DNA of 15,019 bases from Pseudomonas sp. (GCA_003523465.1 DQAA01000522.1:2408-17426); one strand, 5' to 3'. Shown: positions 1-7,475, counted from the first letter of the stretch. A program made the numbers and translations. Notes: generated from the letters alone by a model not told the origin.

Positions 1-628
1 ACTTGGAGATGTTGCCGAGGTCGTGCGGGCGACCCAGCAGACCGACGTCCAGGGCCCACTGTGGGTGGGTCATGGCCTGCCAGACGCGGCGCAGTGGTGC
101 GTTCGCGCCGCTCATGCCGGAGTGGGCATCGCGATAGCGGGCGCCGGGGACGGGCATGTCGACGGTGAACACCAGGGTTTTCACGCCGGCGGCCTTGGCC
201 CGCTCCAGCGCGTTGCGCATGAATCCGCGGTCTTTCAATACATAGAGCTGGAACCACATTGGCCGGTCGATGGCCGGGGCGACTTCTTCGATCGGGCACA
301 CCGACACCGTGGACATGGTGAAGGGGATGCCTTTCGACGCCGCCGCGCGCGCCGCCTGGACTTCGCCGCGACGGGCGTACATGCCGGTCAGGCCGACTGG
401 CGCAAGTACCACGGGCATGTGCAGGGTTTCGTCGAAGAGCTGGGTCTGCAGGCTCAGCTCCGACATGTTTTTCAGAACGCGCTGACGCAGGGCGATGCTG
501 GCCAGGTCCTCGACGTTATGACGCAGGGTGTACTCGGCGTAGGCGCCACCGTCGGCGTAATGGAACAGAAACGGCGGCAGCTTGCGCTGGGCCGCAGCGC
601 GGTAGTCGGTGGAGGCAGAAATGATCAT
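1..628 (-). CDS. lldD: L-lactate dehydrogenase (FMN-dependent, respiratory), 3' part outside window
   Basis: This gene oxidises L-lactate to pyruvate at the inner membrane and passes the electrons to the respiratory chain. The 209 visible residues begin [15 protein letters not shown] and continue with [19 protein letters not shown], a close match to the start of E. coli LldD. The active-site tyrosine in FHY falls at residue 24. Further family motifs read from the DNA are [59 protein letters not shown] and [10 protein letters not shown]. The catalytic His/Arg pair and the C-terminal half of the TIM barrel lie beyond position 1. The ATG at 628-626 gives the family N-terminus. The gene is 72 bp downstream of lldP on the same strand, so the two are probably one lldPD transcript. 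A D-lactate dehydrogenase gene would be expected next, outside the window (from known synteny, not seen). Confidence 0.96.
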   Translation of the reverse strand, partial: MIISASTDYRAAAQRKLPPFLFHYADGGAYAEYTLRHNVEDLASIALRQRVLKNMSELSLQTQLFDETLHMPVVLAPVGLTGMYARRGEVQAARAAASKGIPFTMSTVSVCPIEEVAPAIDRPMWFQLYVLKDRGFMRNALERAKAAGVKTLVFTVDMPVPGARYRDAHSGMSGANAPLRRVWQAMTHPQWALDVGLLGRPHDLGNISK

Positions 629-662
629 GGGATCTCGCAGCTATTTGTGTGAGAAGGAAGCT

Positions 663-690
663 GCCGGGCGCGTGGGAGCCAGCGCCCGGC
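663..690. repeat. lldP-lldD intercistronic hairpin
   Basis: A perfect 9-bp inverted repeat, GCCGGGCGC (663-671) and GCGCCCGGC (682-690), has a 10-base loop reading GTGGGAGCCA. It sits in the 72-bp gap between lldP and lldD. No T-run follows on the minus strand, so it is more likely an mRNA-stabilising or processing hairpin than a full terminator. The loop shares GTGGGAGCC with the REP arms near 3412-3481, so it could be a decayed REP element. Confidence 0.6.
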
Positions 691-700
691 CCCTGTCACT

Positions 701-2362
701 TTAGTGAACCAGCATGCCGGTCAGCCAATATGCCTGGATCAAGGTGATCAGGCCGACGATGGTGGCGAAGAACAGACTGTGCTTGAGGGTGAAGCGGAAC
801 AGGTCCGATTCCTTGCCGACCAGGCCGGTGGCGGCGCAGGCCACGGCGATGGATTGTGGCGAGATCATCTTGCCGGTCACGCCGCCGCTGGTGTTGGCCG
901 CAACCAGCAGGGTGTCGTTGACGCCGATCTGGTGTGCGGTGGTGGCCTGCAGCGAGCTGAACAGGGCGTTGGACGAGGTGTCCGAACCAGTCAGGAACAC
1001 GCCCAGCCAGCCGAGGAACGGCGAGAAGAACGGGAACGCGGCGCCGGTGCCGGCCAGGACCAGGGCCATGGTCGAGGACATGCCCGAGTAGTTGGTGACG
1101 AAGGCGAAGGCCAGGACCATGCCGATGGACAGGATCGGCCAGCGCAGTTCGTAGAAGGTCTCTTTAAAAGTGGTCAGACCAGTTTTAATGTTGATCTTCA
1201 GAACGATCATCGAGATCAGCGCGGACAGGAAAATCGCCGTACCGGTGGCGGAGATCGGGTCCAGCTTGAACACTGCCGGGATCGCGGTCGGGTTGGCGAC
1301 GATCGGCGCGGTCTTGATGACCAGTTGATCAAGGTGCGGGATAGCGAAGTTGAACACCCAGTTGTACATGGCACCGCCGCTGGCGAAGGCGGCCTTGAAC
1401 GGTTTCAGGGTCCAGATGGTGACCAGCACGGTGAGGATCAGGAACGGCGACCAGGCTTTGAAGATCTCGCCCAGGCTGTACGGGGTCGGTTGAGCGCCCT
1501 TGACCACATCGGCGCCGACGCCGGCGGTTGCGGTGGTGAAGGAGTTCTTCGGCTGCCAGACCTTGAGGAACAGGGTCAGGGAGATCAGCGCGGCGAGGGC
1601 CGAGGTGATGTCCGGCAGTTCCGGGCCGATGAAGTTCGAGGTGAAGTACTGGGTGACGGCGAAGCTCAGGCCGGCGACCAGCGCGGCAGGCCAGGTCTCC
1701 TTCACGCCTTTCAGGCCGTCCATCATGAACACCAGCCAGAACGGTACGAACAGCGACAGCAGCGGCAGTTGGCGACCGGTCATGGCGCCGATGTGGAACG
1801 CGTCGATGCCGGTGACCTGGCCGGCCACGATGATCGGGATGCCCAGTGCGCCGAACGCTACTGGTGCGGTGTTGGCGATCAGGCACAGGCCGGCGGCGTA
1901 CAGCGGGTTGAAGCCCAGGCCGACGAGCAGGGCGGCGGTGATTGCAACCGGTGCACCGAAGCCGGCCGCGCCTTCAAGGAAGGCACCGAAGCAGAAGCCG
2001 ATCAGCAGGACTTGCAGGCGCTGGTCATCGGTAATCGATAGCACCGAGCTGCGGATCACCTCGAACTGGCCGCTCTTGACCGTCAGTTTGTAGAGGAACA
2101 CCGCGGCAACGATGATCCAGGCAATAGGCCAGAGACCATAGGCAAAACCGTAGCCGGCAGCGGCGAAGGCCATGTCGGCGGGCATCTGGAACGCGAAGAT
2201 CGCTACCAGGATCGACAGGCCAAGTGTGATGCTGCCCGCGATATGTCCCTTCATGCGGAACACGGCCAGCGCCAGGAAGAAGAACACGATTGGAATGACC
2301 GCCGCCAGGGCGGACAGGCCAAGACTACCAAGCGGACTATAGAGTTGTTGCCAGGTTTGCAT
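701..2362 (-). CDS. lldP: L-lactate permease (LctP family)
   Basis: This is an inner-membrane L-lactate importer, probably proton-coupled as in other LctP-family carriers, that may also carry D-lactate or glycolate. The 553 residues agree with the roughly 550 of the E. coli protein. The start [20 protein letters not shown] is typical. About a dozen or more hydrophobic segments cover the length, and conserved stretches include [35 protein letters not shown] and [17 protein letters not shown]. The C-terminus [14 protein letters not shown] is intact. The start at 2362 has a weak AGGGG ribosome site about 9 bases upstream. It is the first gene of the lactate operon, transcribed divergently from lldR across a 255-bp region carrying a perfect LldR-type operator, so lactate-responsive repression is likely. 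Confidence 0.97.
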   Translation of the reverse strand: MQTWQQLYSPLGSLGLSALAAVIPIVFFFLALAVFRMKGHIAGSITLGLSILVAIFAFQMPADMAFAAAGYGFAYGLWPIAWIIVAAVFLYKLTVKSGQFEVIRSSVLSITDDQRLQVLLIGFCFGAFLEGAAGFGAPVAITAALLVGLGFNPLYAAGLCLIANTAPVAFGALGIPIIVAGQVTGIDAFHIGAMTGRQLPLLSLFVPFWLVFMMDGLKGVKETWPAALVAGLSFAVTQYFTSNFIGPELPDITSALAALISLTLFLKVWQPKNSFTTATAGVGADVVKGAQPTPYSLGEIFKAWSPFLILTVLVTIWTLKPFKAAFASGGAMYNWVFNFAIPHLDQLVIKTAPIVANPTAIPAVFKLDPISATGTAIFLSALISMIVLKINIKTGLTTFKETFYELRWPILSIGMVLAFAFVTNYSGMSSTMALVLAGTGAAFPFFSPFLGWLGVFLTGSDTSSNALFSSLQATTAHQIGVNDTLLVAANTSGGVTGKMISPQSIAVACAATGLVGKESDLFRFTLKHSLFFATIVGLITLIQAYWLTGMLVH

Positions 2363-2407
2363 GTGGGATGGCCCCTAATTGTTTTTGGTAAGGCGCTGGC
2401 ATTGGTT

Positions 2408-2424
2408 AATTGGTAATACCAATT
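2408..2424. promoter_or_regulatory. Perfect 17-bp LldR/FadR-family operator
   Basis: AATTGGTAATACCAATT is a perfect palindrome of two 8-bp arms about a central A at 2416. It contains TGGTAATACCA, which fits the TNGTNNNACNA pattern recognised by FadR-subfamily GntR regulators such as LldR and PdhR. It lies between divergent lldP (start 2362) and lldR (start 2618), 46 bp upstream of lldP. That LldR binds it is inference from position and family. A second TTGGT half-site at 2403-2407 precedes it on the plus strand. Confidence 0.85.
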
Positions 2425-2431
2425 TACAATG

Positions 2432-2457
2432 GCGAGGCGCTAGGTTAAAAGCCTCGC
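2432..2457. repeat. 7-bp inverted repeat in the lldP/lldR intergenic region
   Basis: GCGAGGC (2432-2438) and GCCTCGC (2451-2457) are perfect inverse complements separated by 12 bases. The predicted lldP -10 element lies in the spacer. It could be a second protein-binding site or a hairpin in an lldP leader. I do not recognise its function. Confidence 0.5.
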
Positions 2458-2471
2458 TGTGGGTGTGTCAA
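2442..2471 (-). promoter_or_regulatory. Candidate sigma-70 promoter for lldPD
   Basis: Reading the minus strand, a perfect -35 TTGACA occupies 2471-2466. After an 18-bp spacer a weak -10 TAACCT lies at 2447-2442. Transcription would start near 2435, placing the LldR operator (2408-2424) just downstream of the start point, a position that permits repression. The -10 is poor, so the exact promoter is uncertain. Confidence 0.35.
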
Positions 2472-2582
2472 TTTGTCCTCGTGAAACTTTCGTCGCAGGC
2501 CCGATGAACGGGCTGACTGAGTGGTAAGGAAACTTGCCAACTGATGGGTGTGACGAGGGGCGGGATAGGCCAGAATAGGCGG

Positions 2583-2600
2583 CCCCGAACTGACTCGGGG
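2583..2600 (+). repeat. Hairpin immediately before the lldR ribosome site
   Basis: CCCCGA (2583-2588) and TCGGGG (2595-2600) form a perfect 6-bp GC-rich stem with a 6-base loop. It ends 5 bases before the GGAGA ribosome-binding sequence at 2606-2610. It may tune lldR translation or mRNA stability; no T-run follows, so it is not a terminator. Confidence 0.45.
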
Positions 2601-2617
2601 ATTGTGGAGAGCACGTG

Positions 2618-3385
2618 ATGGTTTTCGACCAGGTCCGCCAGCGCCGTTTGTCCGACGATATCGTCGAGCGGCTGGAGGGAATGATTCTTGAGGGCACCCT
2701 GACCGCTGGCGAGCGCTTGCCGGCCGAGCGGGTGCTGGCCGAACAGTTCGGGGTGTCGCGTCCGTCGTTGCGTGAGGCGATCCAGAAACTGGTGGCCAAG
2801 GGCATGTTGGTCAGTCGCCAGGGTGGTGGCAATTACGTGGCTGAGTCGCTGGGCACGACCTTCAGTGATCCCTTGCTGCAACTGCTCGAGAGCAATCCTG
2901 AGGCGCAACGCGACCTGCTGGAGTTTCGTCACACCCTGGAAGCGTCATGTGCCTATTACGCGGCGCTGCGGGCTACCGATGGCGACCGTGAGCGGCTCAA
3001 GGCGGCATTCGATACCTTGCAGGATTGCTACACCCGCAACGATGAGGTCACTCGGGCGGAGGAGGGTGCGGCCGATGCGCGATTCCACCTGGCGATTGCC
3101 GAGGCGAGTCATAACGCGGTGTTGCTGCACACCATCCGCGGCTTGTTCGACCTGCTCAAGCGCAATGTGGTGACCAACATCGGTGGCATGTACAAACAGC
3201 GCACGGAAACCCGCGACATGCTGATCAGTCAGCACCGCGATCTTTATCTGGCCATCGTCGAAGGGCGTGCGCAGGATGCGCGGGAAGTGTCGAGCCGGCA
3301 CATTCTGTACGTGCAGGAGGTGCTGGAAGAGGTGCGTCAGGAGGTGCAGCGGGTTGCGCGTGCGGAGCGGCGCAAGGGGCGCTGA
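2618..3385 (+). CDS. lldR: GntR/FadR-family L-lactate-responsive regulator
   Basis: This is a DNA-binding repressor or dual regulator, most likely of the divergent lldPD operon. The N-terminal winged helix (about residues 5-75) contains LSDDIVERLEGMILEG, GERLPAERVLAEQFGVSRPS and LREAIQKLVAKGMLVSRQGG, typical of the FadR subfamily. The remaining part is an all-helical FCD ligand domain, with likely metal-binding histidines in DARFHLAIAEASHN, SQHRDLYLAIVEG and SSRHILYVQEV. I chose the ATG at 2618, giving 255 residues, because GGAGA at 2606-2610 lies 7 bases upstream. A GTG at 2615 in the same frame would add one residue. The neighbour and the perfect operator between the two genes support LldR over PdhR or GlcC. 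The C-terminal tail is basic (RAERRKGR). Confidence 0.92.
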   Translation: MVFDQVRQRRLSDDIVERLEGMILEGTLTAGERLPAERVLAEQFGVSRPSLREAIQKLVAKGMLVSRQGGGNYVAESLGTTFSDPLLQLLESNPEAQRDLLEFRHTLEASCAYYAALRATDGDRERLKAAFDTLQDCYTRNDEVTRAEEGAADARFHLAIAEASHNAVLLHTIRGLFDLLKRNVVTNIGGMYKQRTETRDMLISQHRDLYLAIVEGRAQDAREVSSRHILYVQEVLEEVRQEVQRVARAERRKGR

Positions 3386-3409
3386 CTTTGTGTTGTCGCT
3401 GATGGCCTC

Positions 3410-3482
3410 ATCGCCGGCAACGCCGGCTCCCACGGGGATCGCGTACGTTGCGGAACCTTGTGGGAGCCGGCGTTGCCAGCGC
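3410..3482. repeat. REPIN-like pair of inverted REP sequences
   Basis: Two inverted copies of a 22-base element lie at 3412-3433 and 3460-3481. They differ at one position and are separated by 26 bases. The second copy starts GTGGGAGCCGGCGTTGCC, and each copy contains the short internal palindrome GCCGGC-AAC-GCCGGC or its near-match. GTGGGAGC-type cores in back-to-back pairs are typical of REP/REPIN elements of fluorescent pseudomonads, mobilised in trans by RAYT transposases. It fills the 105-bp convergent gap between the stops of lldR (3385) and smpB (3491). It can fold into a long hairpin and may act as a bidirectional transcription barrier. No RAYT gene is in the window. Confidence 0.85.
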
Positions 3483-3490
3483 AGGAAGGA

Positions 3491-3973
3491 CTAGTCTTCC
3501 CGCCCCTTGTTGCGCACAGCACGCTGCAGTTCGCGATTGGAATCCCGCTCACGCTCGGTGTCGCGCTTGTCGTATTCCTTCTTGCCCTTGCCCAAAGCAA
3601 TTTCGCACTTGATCAGGTGCTTGCTCCAGTAAATGGACAACGCGACGCAGGTATAACCCTTCTGCTGCACGCCAACGTACAGTCGTTCCAGCTCGCGGCG
3701 GTTGAGCAGCAGCTTGCGGGTACGGGTCGGGTCGGCGATGACATGGGTGCTGGCGGTCGTCAGCGGGGTGATGTGGCTGCCCATCAGCCAGGCCTCACCG
3801 TCCTTGAGCAGCACGTAGCTGTCCACGAGGTGCGCCTTGCCGGCACGCAGGCTTTTTACTTCCCAACCGGACAGGACCAGTCCGGCCTCGAATTTGTGTT
3901 CGATGAAGTAATCGTGTCGCGCTTTCTTGTTCTGCGCGATGGTCCCTGTCGGATGTTTCTTTTGTTTGGCCAT
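3491..3973 (-). CDS. smpB: SsrA (tmRNA)-binding protein SmpB
   Basis: SmpB binds tmRNA and brings it to stalled ribosomes for trans-translation, releasing the ribosome and tagging the incomplete protein. The 160-residue protein begins [20 protein letters not shown]. It has the OB-fold signatures [40 protein letters not shown] and [19 protein letters not shown]. The basic C-terminal tail ([20 protein letters not shown]) is the part that enters the ribosomal decoding region. The open frame extends upstream to 4054, but family alignment favours the ATG at 3973. No Shine-Dalgarno sequence precedes it, and a perfect TATAAT lies 9 bases upstream, suggesting a very short or absent leader. It is convergent with lldR and divergent from ratA. 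tmRNA itself is not encoded here. Confidence 0.97.
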   Translation of the reverse strand: MAKQKKHPTGTIAQNKKARHDYFIEHKFEAGLVLSGWEVKSLRAGKAHLVDSYVLLKDGEAWLMGSHITPLTTASTHVIADPTRTRKLLLNRRELERLYVGVQQKGYTCVALSIYWSKHLIKCEIALGKGKKEYDKRDTERERDSNRELQRAVRNKGRED

Positions 3974-3982
3974 AGGGGCGGC

Positions 3983-3988
3983 ATTATA
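3983..3988 (-). promoter_or_regulatory. Consensus -10 box of smpB
   Basis: The minus strand reads TATAAT from 3988 to 3983, a perfect -10 element. The smpB ATG begins at 3973, only 9 bases past its end. The hexamer 17 bp further upstream (TAGCCG, 4011-4006) is a weak -35. Transcription would begin about 3 bases before or at the start codon. Confidence 0.6.
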
Positions 3989-4113
3989 GGCAGTCGCTGC
4001 GTCCTCGGCTACGGGGAGTGGCGAGCTTGAGGCAATGCGTTTAATCCCGGACAATGCGGCGGATTTTTCGCGGGCGAGTCGTTGTCATTCGTAGTGATGC
4101 GGCAATCGGCTGG

Positions 4114-4142
4114 TTGATAGGCCGCCTATTCTTTGTTCTAGT
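4114..4142 (+). promoter_or_regulatory. Candidate sigma-70 promoter of ratA
   Basis: A -35 TTGATA (5 of 6 matches) at 4114-4119 and a -10 TCTAGT (4 of 6) at 4137-4142 are separated by exactly 17 bp. They face ratA, whose ATG is at 4188. The divergent gap 3974-4187 holds only this and the smpB promoter; I see no other gene in it. Confidence 0.5.
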
Positions 4143-4187
4143 GGCGCCCGTTTGTCTTTTTTGTTCATGTTTGGAAATGACGCCTGA

Positions 4188-4622
4188 ATGACTACCAAAA
4201 TTCAACGGTCGGCCCTGCTGCCTTACCCCGCTCAGGCGCTTTACGATCTGGTCAACGACGTTGCCCGCTATCCGGAATTCCTGCCCTGGTGTTCGGGGGC
4301 GGCGGTGCTGGAGCAGAGCGAGACTGCGATGCGGGCCAGGGTCGAAGTGGCGAAGGGTGGCATTGGTCAGCATTTTGTGACGAGTAATGTGCTGGTGCCG
4401 GGGCAGTCAATCGAGATGAATCTGGAGGAGGGTCCGTTCAGCCAGTTGCACGGTCTGTGGGTGTTCAAGCCATTGGGTGAGAAGGCCTGCAAGATCAGCC
4501 TGGACCTGTCGTTCGAATATTCCGGAGCGTTGGTGAAGGCTACCCTTGGGCCGCTGTTCAATCAGGCTGCGAATACATTGGTCGATGCATTCTGTCAGCG
4601 GGCAAAGCAGCTCAACGGTTAA
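4188..4622 (+). CDS. ratA: RatA-like START/coenzyme Q-binding domain protein
   Basis: This is a 144-residue polyketide-cyclase/START-fold protein of the COQ10/RatA family. Family members have been linked to ubiquinone handling, and E. coli RatA (YfjG) to inhibition of 70S ribosome formation; which role holds here is not decidable from sequence. Characteristic motifs are RSALLPYPAQALYDLVNDVA, RYPEFLPWCSGAAVLEQ, MNLEEGPFSQLHGLWVFKPL and LVKATLGPLFNQAANTLVDA. The ATG at 4188 gives the usual N-terminus; the ribosome site is weak, with GGAA 12 bases upstream. Its neighbour smpB diverges from it, as in E. coli and other pseudomonads. rnfH, which normally follows ratA, is missing: a terminator begins 20 bp after the stop. 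Confidence 0.88.
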   Translation: MTTKIQRSALLPYPAQALYDLVNDVARYPEFLPWCSGAAVLEQSETAMRARVEVAKGGIGQHFVTSNVLVPGQSIEMNLEEGPFSQLHGLWVFKPLGEKACKISLDLSFEYSGALVKATLGPLFNQAANTLVDAFCQRAKQLNG

Positions 4623-4641
4623 GTCTGTGGGGCACCGCAAT

Positions 4642-4674
4642 AAAAAAGCCCGAACATGTTGTCCGGGCTTTTTT
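4642..4674. terminator. Bidirectional terminator between ratA and bamE
   Basis: AAAAAAGCCCG (4642-4652) pairs perfectly with CGGGCTTTTTT (4664-4674). The loop is 11 bases and carries a small AACATGTT palindrome. U-runs occur on both strands, so it can end ratA on the plus strand and bamE on the minus strand. Confidence 0.92.
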
Positions 4675-4687
4675 GTGCGCGCCGAAA

Positions 4688-5212
4688 TTATTCGGTTTGC
4701 AGTGGTTCCTGAACCGGAACCGGCATGACTTCGATGGTATCGACGTCGCGCTGAATCTTTTCTTCCAGCGAGCCTGGTCGGGCAGGCTTGTCTTCTTTTA
4801 CCGGCTCAGCCTGATTCTGTTGCGGCTGGCTGATGGTAGTAGTGCCTTCGCTACCAAGGATTTCCTGGTCGCGGCTCACGCCTGGCATGAAGTCGCCGGA
4901 CAGGCTGGCAAGCTGGTCACTTTCATTGAAGAAGATGCTGATGCGTTCCTGTTGGCGCTCGCCGCCACCAGGTTGCAGGCTGTAAAGGTAATCCCACCGA
5001 TTGGTGTGGAAGGTGTCCTGAATCAGCGGGTTGCCCATGATAAACCGTACTTGCCGACGGGTCATTCCGGGGCGCAATTGGTCTATCATGTCCTGCGTTA
5101 CGACATTGCCCTGCTGGATGTCGATTTTGTAAACCCCGGGGAACGAGCAACCGGCGAGTGCGAGCAGTCCCACGAGGGTGAGGCTGGTTAGCAAGAGCTT
5201 GGTGTTTTGCAT
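4688..5212 (-). CDS. bamE: Outer-membrane lipoprotein BamE (OmlA/SmpA)
   Basis: BamE is a lipoprotein subunit of the BAM complex that inserts beta-barrel proteins into the outer membrane. The start at 5212 gives 174 residues, beginning [21 protein letters not shown]. This is a signal peptide followed by the lipobox LAGC with the lipidated cysteine at residue 22. Serine follows it rather than aspartate, consistent with outer-membrane sorting. The SmpA/OmlA fold follows: [53 protein letters not shown] and [20 protein letters not shown]. The C-terminus is a Gln/Pro/Glu-rich, probably flexible tail. The frame is open upstream to 5245, but the signal peptide fixes the start. It is divergent from fur, the known pseudomonad omlA-fur arrangement. 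Confidence 0.95.
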   Translation of the reverse strand: MQNTKLLLTSLTLVGLLALAGCSFPGVYKIDIQQGNVVTQDMIDQLRPGMTRRQVRFIMGNPLIQDTFHTNRWDYLYSLQPGGGERQQERISIFFNESDQLASLSGDFMPGVSRDQEILGSEGTTTISQPQQNQAEPVKEDKPARPGSLEEKIQRDVDTIEVMPVPVQEPLQTE

Positions 5213-5277
5213 CGGTGGGCGACTTCCACTATCTTGGCTGGACAACGTAAACCCCGATCATACCCGTATTCAGAGAA

Positions 5278-5290
5278 GCTGCGAAGCAGC
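5278..5290 (+). repeat. Small hairpin in the fur 5' region
   Basis: GCTGC (5278-5282) and GCAGC (5286-5290) form a 5-bp stem with a GAA loop, 19 bases before the fur ATG. The 97-bp bamE-fur gap must hold both promoters. I could not assign convincing -35/-10 pairs or a classical 19-bp Fur box in it. Confidence 0.3.
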
Positions 5291-5309
5291 ATCGGCGAGA
5301 AAGCTGACC

Positions 5310-5714
5310 ATGGTTGAAAATAGCGAACTGCGCAAAGCCGGTCTCAAGGTAACCCTGCCTCGAGTCAAGATCCTACAGATGCTCGACTCCACCGAGCAGC
5401 GCCACATGAGCGCTGAAGATGTCTACAAGGCATTGATGGAAGCTGGAGAAGATGTCGGCCTGGCCACGGTTTACCGTGTCCTGACCCAGTTCGAGGCTGC
5501 TGGCCTGGTCGTGCGTCACAACTTCGACGGCGGCCATGCAGTATTCGAACTGGCCGATGGTGGTCACCACGACCATATGGTCAATGTGGATTCCGGTGAG
5601 GTGATCGAGTTCTTCGATCCTGAAATCGAGAAGCGTCAGAAGGAAATTGTTGCCCAGCACGGTTACGAACTGGTCGACCACAATCTGGTGCTGTATGTAC
5701 GCAAGAAAAAGTAA
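5310..5714 (+). CDS. fur: Ferric uptake regulator Fur
   Basis: Fur is an iron-responsive repressor of iron-acquisition genes. The 134 residues starting MVENSELRKAGLKVTLPRVK match pseudomonad Fur length and sequence. The N-terminal winged helix (about 1-82) includes HMSAEDVYKALMEAGEDVGL and ATVYRVLTQFEAAGLVVRH. The metal-binding and dimerisation region contains H86, H87, D88 and H89 (HHDH), E100, H117 and H124. The two cysteines of the E. coli structural zinc site are replaced by N92 and S95, and the whole protein has no cysteine. The ATG at 5310 is the family start; the frame is open further upstream. It ends at a bidirectional terminator shared with recN. Confidence 0.97.
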   Translation: MVENSELRKAGLKVTLPRVKILQMLDSTEQRHMSAEDVYKALMEAGEDVGLATVYRVLTQFEAAGLVVRHNFDGGHAVFELADGGHHDHMVNVDSGEVIEFFDPEIEKRQKEIVAQHGYELVDHNLVLYVRKKK

Positions 5715-5738
5715 GCGCTCGCGCTTGCTGCAGAACTG

Positions 5739-5766
5739 ACGAAGGCGACCCCAGGGTCGCCTTCGT
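5739..5766. terminator. Bidirectional terminator between fur and recN
   Basis: ACGAAGGCGACCC (5739-5751) is the inverse complement of GGGTCGCCTTCGT (5754-5766), giving a 12-bp stem with a CCAG loop. GCTTTT follows on the plus strand. It separates the stop codons of fur (5714) and recN (5778), which converge here. A smaller AAGCGC/GCGCTT hairpin at 5713-5726 overlaps the end of fur. Confidence 0.85.
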
Positions 5767-5777
5767 GCTTTTCGGCG

Positions 5778-7451
5778 TCAGCCTTTGCTTGTCACTACCA
5801 TCTTTTTCGCGTGGGCCAGGGACTCCTTGGTCAGGTCGATACCCCCGAGCATTCGCGCCACTTCCTCTATACGCTCGCGTTTGCCAAGGCTCGCCACCGC
5901 AGTGTGAGTAGCGTCACTGTTGCGCGCCTTGTGTACGAACAGATGGTGATGACCCTGCGCAGCTACTTGTGGCAGATGGGTTACGGTGAGCACCTGGCCG
6001 CGTTCGCCGAGGCGGCGTAGCAACTGACCGACGATCTCCGCCGTAGGGCCGCCAATACCCACGTCCACTTCATCGAAGACCAGTGTAGGGATGCGCGAGG
6101 TTTGCGCCGTGATTACCTGGATCGCCAGGCTGATTCGTGACAGTTCACCGCCCGAAGCGACTTTCGCCAGGCCCTTGAGTGGTTGGCCTGGGTTGGCGCT
6201 GACCAGCAGCTCTACCTGTTCCAGCCCATGAGGGTGCAAGTCTTCACCGTTACCAGGGCGAAGCTCGATGCGGAAACGTCCGCCTGGCATGCCCAGGCGC
6301 TGGATTTCCTGCTCCACCGCTGTGGATAGCAGGGTGGCTGAACGTTGTCGCAGGCTGCTGAGCTCTCCCGCTTTTTCGTGATAGTGGCGTGTGTAGGCCT
6401 TGAGTTCTTCTTCCAGGCGCTCAAGAGACTCGTCGTTCGCGTTCAGGCTTTCCAGTTCTTCGCTCAGGCGTTGTTGCAGGCTGATCAGTTCGCTCGGATG
6501 AATGCGGTGTTTGCGCGCCAGGGTGTAGAGGGTGTCGAGACGTTCTTCCAGTTGCTGCAGGCGCATCGGATCGGCGTCGAAATTGTCGAGGAATCGATTG
6601 AGTTCGCCGACGGCTTCCTCGACCTGGATCTGCGCACTCGCGATCAGGTTCACCGCCTCGCCCAGTGCGCGGGGCGCGTTCTGTACTGCGGTCAGGCGGT
6701 TGAGGCTAACGGTCAGGGCGCTGAGTACGTTGCCCGAGTCGCTTTCGCTGCAATTATCGATGACCTGGCGGCAGATGCCGAACAGCGCTTCGGCATTGGT
6801 CAGGTTCTTGTGTTCCTGCTCGAGCTGTTCCAGTTCGTTTTCGCCAAGCCCCAGGTTGTCCAGTTCCTCCAGCTGGTAGCTGAGCAGTTGATGGCGGGCG
6901 CGCTGTTCGTCCCCGGAGTTGCGCAGGCGCTCCAACTCCACATGGGTTTGCCGCCAGCGTTGGGATGCCAGATGTACCTGGCGTGCCAGCTCCGTGGCGC
7001 CGGCGTATTCATCGAGCAAGCGGCGGTGGGTGTCGGTCTTCAGTAGCGACTGGTGCTCGTGCTGGCTGTGGATATCGATCAGCAGCTCGCCTACCGCCTT
7101 GAGGTCGCCGAGTGGGCAGGGCGTGCCATTGATATAGCCACGGCTGCGGCCTTCCGCAGTGATAACCCGGCGCAGGATGCACGGACCGTCGCTGTCGAGA
7201 TCGCGCTCGGCCAGCCAGGTGCTGGCTTCGGGAATGTCCGCCAGGTCGAAGGTGGCGAGGATATCGGCCTTGTCTGCGCCAGGGCGTACGACGCCGCTGT
7301 CGGCGCGATCGCCCAGGGCCAGGCCCAGCGCATCGAGCATGATCGACTTGCCGGCCCCGGTTTCGCCGGTGATGACGCTCATGCCGCGGGCAAGTTCGAG
7401 GTCAAGGTGTTCGACGATGGCGTAGTTGTGGATGGACAGGTGCACCAGCAT
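5778..7451 (-). CDS. recN: DNA repair protein RecN (SMC-like ATPase)
   Basis: RecN is an SMC-related ATPase recruited to double-strand breaks, acting with RecA in recombinational repair. The 557 residues show Walker A GETGAGKS at 29-36. A long coiled-coil middle follows, rich in Glu, Leu and Arg (for example [20 protein letters not shown] and [20 protein letters not shown]). Near the C-terminus come the ABC signature [16 protein letters not shown] and Walker [14 protein letters not shown] with [14 protein letters not shown]. The start [20 protein letters not shown] is canonical, with GGGAG 8 bases upstream. A strong LexA box overlaps its -10 element, so it should be induced by DNA damage. It is divergent from grpE. 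Confidence 0.97.
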   Translation of the reverse strand: MLVHLSIHNYAIVEHLDLELARGMSVITGETGAGKSIMLDALGLALGDRADSGVVRPGADKADILATFDLADIPEASTWLAERDLDSDGPCILRRVITAEGRSRGYINGTPCPLGDLKAVGELLIDIHSQHEHQSLLKTDTHRRLLDEYAGATELARQVHLASQRWRQTHVELERLRNSGDEQRARHQLLSYQLEELDNLGLGENELEQLEQEHKNLTNAEALFGICRQVIDNCSESDSGNVLSALTVSLNRLTAVQNAPRALGEAVNLIASAQIQVEEAVGELNRFLDNFDADPMRLQQLEERLDTLYTLARKHRIHPSELISLQQRLSEELESLNANDESLERLEEELKAYTRHYHEKAGELSSLRQRSATLLSTAVEQEIQRLGMPGGRFRIELRPGNGEDLHPHGLEQVELLVSANPGQPLKGLAKVASGGELSRISLAIQVITAQTSRIPTLVFDEVDVGIGGPTAEIVGQLLRRLGERGQVLTVTHLPQVAAQGHHHLFVHKARNSDATHTAVASLGKRERIEEVARMLGGIDLTKESLAHAKKMVVTSKG

Positions 7452-7475
7452 GCGGGCGGCTCCCAGAGAACAGGT

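Noticed and set aside
23..652. A 209-codon plus-strand frame over lldD
   Set aside because: The minus strand translates to a textbook LldD N-terminus with the family motifs; the plus frame is its shadow.
704..2041. A 445-codon plus-strand frame opposite lldP
   Set aside because: The product is Gln/Gly/Arg/Asp-rich without hydrophobic core patterns, while the minus strand encodes a clear lactate permease.
3974..4054. N-terminal extension of smpB to an upstream start
   Set aside because: The extension would read through the consensus TATAAT and add 27 residues not found in SmpB proteins. [10 protein letters not shown] at 3973 is the family start.
5213..5309. A Fur box for fur autoregulation in the bamE-fur gap
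   Set aside because: No segment approaches the GATAATGATAATCATTATC pattern; only an isolated GATCAT is seen.
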